Part shown: piece by piece, positions 60,101 through 64,000 of the stretch
Position numbering within the stretch: the first letter of the stretch is position 1
Layout of the letters: each line of letters opens with the position of its first letter
Assembly: GCF_027923585.1 (NCBI RefSeq)
Contig: NZ_BRPL01000002.1
Location: 1,302,001 to 1,366,000, forward strand
DNA: 64,000 nucleotides
Origin: Philodulcilactobacillus myokonensis
GTDB lineage: Bacteria > Bacillota > Bacilli > Lactobacillales > Lactobacillaceae
Reading direction: 5' to 3'
Made by a program: the position numbers and the translations under genes
The notes under the pieces: model-generated
Told to the model about the DNA's origin: nothing
What the model saw: only the letters and a program-made list of their open reading frames with translations
Database searches by the model: none

Positions 60101-62159
60101 TTAATTCCAAATTATTGGCTTCGAAATTTTCCTGGTTGTTACCGTAAGTTCCTGAAGAACTTCCATTAGCATAGTTAGATGAAGTTGCTCCAGTGGTAGT
60201 AGCGCTTTGAAATGGACTAGTATAATTTCCAACTGAAAAAGCATTTAAATGACCGTAAACATTAACGGTTGCATTGGCACCAGCACTACTCATTAATTGG
60301 GGACCAACGTAGGTAACATTATCATAATTAATGGTACCGGTCCCCGTTTGAACTTTAACCGGTCCATAATAGTTAGTTCCGTAAGCGGCATTAAAGTTTT
60401 TCATTGTAACTGAAGAATTTGAATTACCAAAAGTAAAGCAATAAGATAATCCATTAAAATCAGTATTATGGTTTTGACCATCAAATGTGAGATCAGTTCT
60501 ATTACTTGTTGAATATCCGACGTATGAATACGTGGTTCCAATATTATAATTAATATCAGTTAAGAAACGAATATTTTTAATGGTTCCGTTAGAAGTAAAA
60601 GATGCACCAATTGTTTGAGGGGGATTTCCAACTCCGCTAATTGAATTATTAATTTGTTGAGCATTGGAAACAAACGTCGTTCCATTTTGAACTTTTTGAA
60701 CAACGTCCGAAAAACCATAGCTGTAATCAATATTAGAAGAATTGCTATTAGTCGGATGGAAACCATTGCTACCATTTCCTAATGATGAGTAGGTAAAGTT
60801 ATTATTACTGTTAAACTGTTGACCCATTGCCGATTGAGCACCTAAGTATGACTGATCATAAGCGTTGCTAGAATTATTTGCTGGCTTATAAGCACTATAT
60901 GAACCATTTTTATCTGCACCGTTCCAACGACCAGTTTCAGCATCATAAGCACCCTGTCTAGACAAATAGTGACTGACACCTTGGTTATACGCTAAATTAC
61001 CTTGAATCGTCGAACCATTTTGGGTTTCAGTCTGATAACCATTTTTAGTTGGATCGTATGGAATCACAACGTTTTGATTATTAGATACACTGGCTTTACC
61101 AGTATTTAAATGATTTGGATCCACGCTACTTGGATCGTTAGGATTAGCAGCGGCATTCTTGGTGTAATCTGATGTAGCTTGGGTGCCCTTGGAACTATTC
61201 TGTGAATTATATTGACTCCAGGCATCTTTAGCACCATTATAACCATCGATATAGTCTGAATCACTGGTGTTAGCTCCACTAACGCTCTTAGCATCGTCAG
61301 AATGAATACTGTTCCAAAATGCATCGGCACCATTATCGGCTTGTGATTGTTGAGCTGAATTTAATGAGGAATTATCAGCAACTAATTTCTTCACATTCGC
61401 TGCTAATTTAGCGATTCTTGGATCCTTAGCATTACTGGATGAATTACCAGAACTTTTAATTGCGTTCGAAGAACCAGATAAACTAGGGTTGTCTGAACTC
61501 TTTAAATTAGCAGAAGGACTGCCAGCAACACTTTGAGAACCACTTTTCACGTTACTCGTTAAACTAGAAGCATTTGAACTAGTTGTGCTACCAATATGAT
61601 TGGATGAATTATTAGCCGAACTAGAACTTAATGAACCAGTTGAGCTAGGTGTTGATGAATTAACTGAACTGGTTGAATTAGTTGATGCTGAAGAATTAGA
61701 ACTAGCATCTGATAATCCGGTTGAATTTTGACTAGCTGAACCTTGTAAATTTCGCGGTTCACTAGATGAACTAGTTGAATCCTTATTTGAAGAACCACTT
61801 ACATTTGATGGTTCAATTGAATTTGAACTGGATAAGTTTTGTGAATTATTGGATGAATTTGAATTTACATTTGACGAAGTTTCTGAACTATTAGTTGAAT
61901 TACTGCCAGAACTATCAGCAGATTTTGAATCGTCTGAAGCATTTGATCCGCCCTTTATGACATGTAAGGGCTTCTGATCAGTTTTTACATCAGCTTTGAC
62001 TGAAATTGAACTTTTTGAAAAGAAATTTGAAATTTCAGATGCAGAAAAGCCACCTAAGGTCGCTAAAGTTGCAACTGATACGACGACCCATTGCTTCTTG
62101 ACCTTCTTCATTCTTTTCTTATCGTCTACCTTATGAAATTGCCTTTTATTGTATTGCAT
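48198..62159 (-). CDS. Giant repeat-rich surface protein (~4,653 residues)
   Basis: A secreted adhesin-like protein. In order: a KxYKxGKxW-like long signal (MQYNKRQFHKVDDKKRMKKV, then KQWVVVSVATLATLGG); a Ser/Asn/Thr-rich stalk (~60-250), probably glycosylated; a Tyr/Asn-rich spacer; a pectate-lyase-like beta-solenoid (~490-1110) holding the only cysteine I see; 54 tandem ~59-residue helical repeats (~1150-4305); a degenerate repeat region; and two DUF5776-like C-terminal wall-binding units (~4505-4653, IGTIYTYSSSRFTNGNRIK and GGTYIYSDKQFNDQTTVRF). No LPXTG anchor. ATG 62159 gives the usual signal; the frame can extend to 62177. A role in adhesion, aggregation or host contact is inferred. Confidence 0.85.
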   Translation of the reverse strand: MQYNKRQFHKVDDKKRMKKVKKQWVVVSVATLATLGGFSASEISNFFSKSSISVKADVKTDQKPLHVIKGGSNASDDSKSADSSGSNSTNSSETSSNVNSNSSNNSQNLSSSNSIEPSNVSGSSNKDSTSSSSEPRNLQGSASQNSTGLSDASSNSSASTNSTSSVNSSTPSSTGSLSSSSANNSSNHIGSTTSSNASSLTSNVKSGSQSVAGSPSANLKSSDNPSLSGSSNAIKSSGNSSSNAKDPRIAKLAANVKKLVADNSSLNSAQQSQADNGADAFWNSIHSDDAKSVSGANTSDSDYIDGYNGAKDAWSQYNSQNSSKGTQATSDYTKNAAANPNDPSSVDPNHLNTGKASVSNNQNVVIPYDPTKNGYQTETQNGSTIQGNLAYNQGVSHYLSRQGAYDAETGRWNGADKNGSYSAYKPANNSSNAYDQSYLGAQSAMGQQFNSNNNFTYSSLGNGSNGFHPTNSNSSNIDYSYGFSDVVQKVQNGTTFVSNAQQINNSISGVGNPPQTIGASFTSNGTIKNIRFLTDINYNIGTTYSYVGYSTSNRTDLTFDGQNHNTDFNGLSYCFTFGNSNSSVTMKNFNAAYGTNYYGPVKVQTGTGTINYDNVTYVGPQLMSSAGANATVNVYGHLNAFSVGNYTSPFQSATTTGATSSNYANGSSSGTYGNNQENFEANNLELKPGSSYYGSTTGGTVVNLSGTLTLDHDSNMKLVPLSGSGAASGGNGANGLYLNGSNSQVNINQGANLTIVPKKGYYGTGTAQPLYMVSGSITIDGGNLNINMDGQPISSNYDGGTIVIKNKGSFNINANNLGSYTGPILNVGSTLDVTNRGSFQIVTDGSGNNPTLLQNGGTFNIDNPLSVILQIKPVKGNPGSGTLYSSPINAYSVRYDTNNTGNATTNYKGPYYQVSSPNGGYLKYYSLDKAGLVNSSDSMNGAKYLAFSSTPNAYFDGKIYVQPNTGDNYSSKDNYYVNGTLGLDGLPSNDPYTTNKNNGKIYVDIRSDGQQVTSSNSVKLTLVDANGKPIIGSNGQPIILNHKVGDTDPNGVSNGGAKVGNIQYSDSIDLPNNDIPNGSRIKFSYQLPGQPQTSVSVQVHYSVADQKQVLTKDAMGNGNISNSLENPIKGSDPIDTTSTGTPFVTPNVVGNAARDGLKDAIANNTNNASKYPTDPGKSAYSDAQRSYQAGLRNDTSSEDALADPGANSTGIAVRSAVSDAQAGQNNAAKNYPNDPQNSAYVNAQKAYQTGLAGNNNSATATANPFANSAGIAAKAGLSDAQINQNNANHYNDQNLDRTAYQNAQKAYQAGLNGDQGNNSADAKLDSNANATGIAVRNGISDAQTGQNHSDQYLTDPGKTAYANAKKAYQAGYDGTTTGPNATNSPAANEAGVAAKAGLNDAKTNGKDNSNHYSGPAANAYENARKAYQAGLDGNTDNGDAKLDSNANLTGSATKAGMDDAQTGQNHSGNYSNSDTASKAYSDAQKAYTDGYDGVTNGQNEKNSPSAYQNGVAAKDGLKDAQSNTQDNPKGYTGAAKDAYENARKAFQAGLNNNNPDDAKLDSNAAQMGSVTKTGIEDSQTGNQHKYTDSSQQTAYDNAKAAYQAGLNGNTNSNSPIANDVGTAVKNSIQDAEKNQNNTGNYSGLRKEAYDNAQSAYKAGLNGNSDSSNPYVSKIGAATRTGMLDAQAGNDSPNSNYSPQEKEAYENAEKAYHAVLSGTPNNQDALNSPDAAKNAVAAQKGLSDAEAGKSTPPSDYSDLQKIAYSNAQKAYQAGQKGDLNSPDAKLDSNASKTGGAAQTAIKDAQAGQDNSKDYNGPAKTVYQNAQKAYAAGLKGDPNDNDAKLNPTASRMGAAVKQAIHDAQLGQDNSKSMSDPEKTAYVNAQQAYHDSLEGNPNSDNAKVNQLASQTGSAARDGILHAQSNQADPTSYDNDTAKEAYQNAKKAYQAGLNGDSATSTDAANNPTAYKSAIAAQAGLHDAEMNHDTPDSGYDNIQKTAYENAQKAYEAGLTNGSSANSADSIANAAGSATKQGIADAQTGQKEPNYNSQTEKDAYNKAQSAYQAGLNNDTKSPTAIASPVANSTGAAVQKAINDAKLDQHHNTYQNDPEKSAYANAQSAYQSGLDGKSNGSNVLANNTGAATRAGMLDAQAGQDNPTSYPDDQRRAAYEDARKAYQAGFNGQNNSDAANSPVAARNGAAAKTGLHDAQLGQNQPSSNYSDLEKTAYENAQKAYQAGLNNDNPDNAKLDQTADKIGQAAKTGIADAQTGKSTAYSDPSEKAAYDNAKAAYQAGLNNQSDSATGKLNPTASSTGAAVRAGINDAQTGNDSSNQYQNDPEKTAYANAKAAYQAGQNGDDHGDTAKANLAANEAGLAAQAGVNDAQANRKQANTYNDIDQASYDNAKKAYQAGASGKNNSADASLNKSAYSNGLAAQAGLKDAELNQNNSKNYKGTDQTAYENAHNSYQAGLAGNTNNPSDFTANQAGAATKDGINDAQNGQDNSGKYKTDPAQSAYNNAKQAFNDGFAGNAKSQAALNSPTANYAGLAAKDAVNDAQTGQDHSGNYPTDPEKSAYANAKAAYQAGVSGDSTGSNAKLNGAANSIGLAAKAGTDDAQTGQDHSGQYPTDPEKTAYANAKAAYQAGFDGKTGSDAGKLNLTSSADGAAAKAGLMDSQIGNYNPDKYSEPQKTVYANAYHAYQAGLDGNQTSDDAKKDSVATKTGTATRAGINDAQTGQDNLKNYPNDPEHTAYANAQQAYQDGVDGKPNTAASNASPTAAKIGAAVKQGISDAQTNHQTSYSEPEQTAYNNAKKAYQAGLNNDTSGKDAKSNQIANQSGLAAQAGINDAQTGQDNSKNYPNDPEKTAYANAKAAYQAGYSGNPNSDAAQSNVSASNVGATAKNGLNDAEIGQNHSDGLNGLDKIAYDRAQSAYQAGLSGDRNGDNAKGDSIANAAGIATKNGISDAQVGQHHSSDYKTSEEQSAYEKAQKAYQDGFNGDTTSPDALASPVANSIGAVTKSGINDAEKDQDNPKNYKGSELTAYENARKAYQAGLSGDTTSGDAKANPLANDTGVATQAGIRDAQSGQDNSGNYPNDPQKSAYANAKQAYQAGLKNDNSNSDATNNPFAYKAGVAAQAGLKDAESNQKDNSGSFSGPATQAYENARKAYQDGLNGTTSSDAAKSDPAANAAGMATKAGIADAQDGQDNARNYPDDPAKSAYANAKQAYQDGLDGKSNTDAAKASPVANSTGSVVKQAIVDAQTGQNTTYSSDPEKTAYEKARAAYQAGQNGDKGSDAAKDNPTANMAGLASKAGMDDAQTGQDHSKDYQTEPANSVYNNAKKAYNAGFNGDKNTDAAKANSVANENGLAARAGLNDAKTGQNHSKDYQTEPASTAYSNAKNAYQAGLSGDAISDSAKGDTTANQTGLATKAGINDAQTGQDNSRNYPNDSEKAAYADAKQAYQDGFNGKSNTDAAKASPVANSTGAAVKQGIADAQNGQDNSRNYPNDPEKTAYANAKKAYQAGLDGSKDNDMAKLNPTANSAGLAAKAGMDDAQAGQDNSKNYPNDPEKTAYANAQKAYQAGQTGDTTSSTAKLNPYANTAGSAAKAGMDDAQSGVNDPNKYPNDPEKTAYENAQKAYQAGQTGDTTSADAKSNPYANAAGNAAKAGMDDAQVGKDNSKNYPNDPEKTAYANAQKAYQAGQSGDTTSATAKSNPYANAAGNAAKAGMDDAQAGKDNSKNYPNDPEKTAYANAQKAYQAGQTGDTTSAAAKSNPYANAAGNAAKAGMDDSQAGVNDPNKYPNDPEKTAYANAQKAYQAGQTGDTTSATAKSNPYANAAGNAVKAGMDDAQAGQDNSKNYPNEPEKTAYANAQKAYQAGQTGDTNSATAKLNPYANATGNAAKAGMDDAQAGVNDPNKYPNDPEKTAYANAQKAYNAGQTGDTNSATAKLNPTANAAGNAAKEGLADAQAGQDNSRNYPNDPEKTAYENAQKAYQAGQSGDTNSATAKLNPYANTAGNAAKAGMDDAQTGQDNSKNYTNGPAKTAYENAQKAYQAGLTGDTNSTTAKSNPVANSAGAASKAGINDAQAGIDNSKHYLNDPEKSAYENAQKAYRAGKSGDMNSATAKSNSAANAAGAAATSGMNDAQAGQDNSKHYPNDPEKTAYENAQKAYQAGQNGDTSSATAKLDPTANSTGNAAKAGMDDAPMGQDNSKKYPDGPEKTAYENAQKAYHAGLSGDTSGEDAKLNPVANKTGAAAKAGIDDAKSGKDNSKNYPNEPEKSAYADAQKAYKAGLSGDTNSPDAKKNIFANKSGYQQFLSNQVPPKNMDKINGQISGKQAFINGVPDAENAANLANKKSDYQTAFNDSYDRTRDGFLDGMNGLPNNYQDDDSYSGGYQAAQDYKAGSLDATQGRPRQSNASRAYNIAYDAYRQGIQGKQLDPNVLNTMSSTYGKFYQQTYARAYGIYQDDSRAGSQIGARDAKNMNNFADLSNKSSVYAQFYSQAYRRALRQVIPRYVYNIGTIYTYSSSRFTNGNRIKRYKKTSRPNRTVFRVVGFRRTSTGRLVYRLADGNWITSNQLKVADAYYRHSHDGSDSRRVKVIKNGGTYIYSDKQFNDQTTVRFLKTGTKIHVKYAVKLGHLTRFYIGNGEYISSNKTIVKEIK
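49240..58720 (-). repeat. 54 tandem ~177-bp coding repeats in the giant gene
   Basis: I counted 54 units by following AYxNAxxAYQAG and the G at each unit's end. The consensus has DAQxGQDNSxNYPNDPEKTA, then YANAQKAYQAGxxGD, TxSATAKxNPxANxAG and NAAKAGMD. Units near 49.2-51.6 kb (C-terminal end) are almost identical; those near 53-58.7 kb vary widely in sequence and slightly in length (about 53-62 residues). The alternating Ala/Tyr/Lys pattern implies two helices per unit. Confidence 0.9.
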
Positions 62160-62404
62160 TAGGATAAACATCCCCATCTATTTCTCAGATTGTAAAAATC
62201 ATTTATAGGCATTTATAAACAATTCTTATTCATATATACATTTATAATAACATTCTATATCTTTAAATTATAGTAACTAATTTTACTAATATATTAATAA
62301 AAAATTAATTATTATTTTTAAAAGGCAATTTTATAAGCTAAACAAAATAAGAAATAATTTTTGATAATAAAAATCAAATGAATTTTACATTAAATCAATC
62401 CAAA
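62160..62404. other. Long A+T-rich upstream region of the giant gene
   Basis: About 245 bases without coding potential. It contains a TATAAT on the minus strand at 62272-62267 without a good -35, and closely spaced TATAAATG direct repeats near 62190-62215 between that element and the start codon. I see no strong dyad or riboswitch. Confidence 0.4.
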
Positions 62405-62443
62405 CAAAAAAATGCCTCCGATCAAATGATCGAAGACATTTTT
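62405..62443 (-). terminator. Terminator of the phosphoketolase gene
   Basis: Minus-strand ATGTCTTCGATC / GATCGGAGGCAT followed by TTTTTTTG. Confidence 0.88.
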
Positions 62444-62474
62444 ATTTTAAATAATTAAATTGTAATGATTTAAA

Positions 62475-64000
62475 TTACTTTAATGGTTTCCATTGCCAGT
62501 TAACTACTTCAGGCATGTCGGTACCATGATCTCTGATGTATTGGTTATGCTTAGCAACTTTGTCATCCATCTTACTAATGAATGATACGCCCTTTTGAGC
62601 ATAAGCAGGAACATCAGAAACAACTTCTTTAGCTAAGTGGTATCTGTCTAAGTGGTTTAATACACGCATGTCGAATGGAGTGGTAATATCACCATTTTCT
62701 CTGTAACCATGAACATGTAAGTTATGGTTATGACGATCGAAGAATAAGTCTTTGACTAAGCCTTCGAAGCCGTGGAATGCGAATACAACTGGTTTATCAG
62801 TAGTGAATAATGAATCAAATTCCTTATCACTGATAGCACGAGGGTCATATTTAGGTGAACGTAATTTGAGTAAGTCAACCACGTTAATAAATCTGATCTT
62901 CATGTCAGGGAATGCATTATGCAACAATGAAATTGAAGCTAATGATTCTAATGTTGGTTCAACACCAGCAGCAGCGATAACGACATCTGGTTCAGCACCT
63001 TGGTCAGTAGATGCCCAGTCAACGTAGCCTAAGCCATTCTTAACTAACTTAGAAGCTTCATCAATTGAGAACCATTGTGGACGTGGGTGTTTAGAAGTAA
63101 CTAACAAGTTAATTGTTTCGTAACTTCTGAATGCAACGTCACCAACAGCTAACAATGTATTAGCATCAGCTGGTAAGTATTCACGAATGAATGCAGGTTT
63201 CTTTTCAGCTAAGTGAGTTAAAAGACCTGGATCTTGGTGGGTATAACCATTATGATCTTGCTGGAATGAAGTTGAAGTATCAACAAAGTTCAATGATGGG
63301 TACTTTCTTCTCCATGATTGTTCAGCAGCTTTACGTAACCACTTGAAGTGTTGAGTTAACATTGAGTCAACTACACGACCGAATGCTTCGTAAGTAGCAA
63401 AGAATCCATGACGACCAGTAAGAACGTAACCTTCTAACCAACCTTCGTCTTGGTGTTCAGACAATTGTGAATCGATCAAACGACCTTCATGACCAATGTA
63501 TTGATCATTTGGAGTATGAACTCTTTCCATCCATTGTCTGTTAGTTTTATCAAATACACCATATAGACGGTTAGACATTGATTCATCAGGACCAAAGGCA
63601 CGGAAGTTCTTAGGGTTAGCCTTCATAACATCACCAAGCCATTTAGACCAGATAATCATATCTTGACCAACAACGGAACCGTGTTGTTTAACGTCAACAG
63701 CATAGTCTCTGTAATCAGGTAACTTCAATGGTTCTGGATCGATACCACCATTAGTGATAGGATTCTTAGCCATTCTTTGGTCACCCTTAGGAGCCATGTC
63801 TCTAATTTCCTTCTTAACAGTACCATCAGAGTTGAATAATTCTTCTGGTTTGTATGACTTCAACCAGTTAGTGATTAAATCAGCATGTTCCATGTTCTTA
63901 GATGAAACTGGTAAAGGAATTTGGTGAGCTCTAAATGAATTTTCAATTGGTTCGCCATCTAAGTTCTTCTTAGGACCAGTCCAGCCCTTAGGAGTTCTTA
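62475..64000 (-). CDS. xfp: D-xylulose 5-phosphate (fructose 6-phosphate) phosphoketolase, 3' part
   Basis: The C-terminal ~508 residues of a thiamine-diphosphate enzyme, usually ~790 long, that splits xylulose 5-phosphate into acetyl phosphate and glyceraldehyde 3-phosphate; it is the defining step of heterolactic fermentation. The reading frame stays open to the right edge ([19 protein letters not shown], then [11 protein letters not shown]), so the start is outside the window; an internal ATG at 63893 is not the start. Recognisable blocks are [44 protein letters not shown] and the end [13 protein letters not shown]. The strong terminator and regular codon use suggest high expression. Confidence 0.95.
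   Translation of the reverse strand, partial: RTPKGWTGPKKNLDGEPIENSFRAHQIPLPVSSKNMEHADLITNWLKSYKPEELFNSDGTVKKEIRDMAPKGDQRMAKNPITNGGIDPEPLKLPDYRDYAVDVKQHGSVVGQDMIIWSKWLGDVMKANPKNFRAFGPDESMSNRLYGVFDKTNRQWMERVHTPNDQYIGHEGRLIDSQLSEHQDEGWLEGYVLTGRHGFFATYEAFGRVVDSMLTQHFKWLRKAAEQSWRRKYPSLNFVDTSTSFQQDHNGYTHQDPGLLTHLAEKKPAFIREYLPADANTLLAVGDVAFRSYETINLLVTSKHPRPQWFSIDEASKLVKNGLGYVDWASTDQGAEPDVVIAAAGVEPTLESLASISLLHNAFPDMKIRFINVVDLLKLRSPKYDPRAISDKEFDSLFTTDKPVVFAFHGFEGLVKDLFFDRHNHNLHVHGYRENGDITTPFDMRVLNHLDRYHLAKEVVSDVPAYAQKGVSFISKMDDKVAKHNQYIRDHGTDMPEVVNWQWKPLK

Overview
The window is low-GC Firmicutes DNA and most likely comes from a heterofermentative member of the Lactobacillaceae; Fructilactobacillus or Apilactobacillus-like genera would fit. 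The pointers are a phosphoketolase at the right edge, a maltose phosphorylase/beta-phosphoglucomutase pair, a dtpT-type peptide transporter, an Spx-family regulator, a T-box leader, and a giant N/S/T-rich surface protein with lactobacillus-style signal and C-terminal wall-binding domains. I see no rRNA, tRNA, CRISPR array, transposase or phage module.

Layout. 0-2 kb: a T-box leader reading off the left edge, then a TerC-thioredoxin operon and a GH73 glucosaminidase. 2-14 kb: cell-envelope genes (MMPL transporter, NlpC/P60 hydrolase under a WalR-like box, LTA-synthase-family enzyme, K+ channel, ferredoxin/flavodoxin-NADP reductase-like flavoprotein, PrsW-like membrane protease). 14-20.5 kb: SGNH hydrolase, aldo/keto reductase, maltose phosphorylase with pgmB, amino-acid permease. 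20.6-24.9 kb: a six-gene operon with a membrane-tethered HTH protein, a LanFEG-like ABC exporter (ATPase plus two permeases) and two DUF4097-like beta-helix proteins. 25-31.8 kb: SPFH protein, two secreted cysteine peptidases, a POT transporter, a TauE/SafE permease and an aminotransferase.

32-34.1 kb is a very A+T-rich islet. It holds a secreted CxxC thioredoxin-like protein, two tandemly duplicated two-helix membrane proteins, and a 202-residue secreted protein whose last ~90 residues are strongly cationic and carry its only two mature cysteines. It reads like an undescribed bacteriocin/immunity/disulfide-maturation cassette and is my main candidate for a new system. Next come a Met/His-rich DUF1541 protein behind a CopY-type operator, a flippase-like membrane protein, a Cof phosphatase, and an Spx-like protein that has lost both redox cysteines and is preceded by a highly structured leader. 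37.5-48 kb is housekeeping: nucleotidase, homoserine dehydrogenase, RNase Y, amidotransferase, hydrolases, pseudouridine synthase, and an SDR-MerR operon with a textbook 19-bp-spacer MerR promoter.

48.2-62.2 kb is one gene for a ~4,650-residue surface protein with 54 tandem ~59-residue repeats (my count). The repeats are nearly identical near the C-terminal end and diverged near the N-terminal end. The window closes inside a phosphoketolase gene. Several starts had to be moved from the longest reading frame to the codon served by the Shine-Dalgarno; three genes appear to start at AUU, AUA or AUC.
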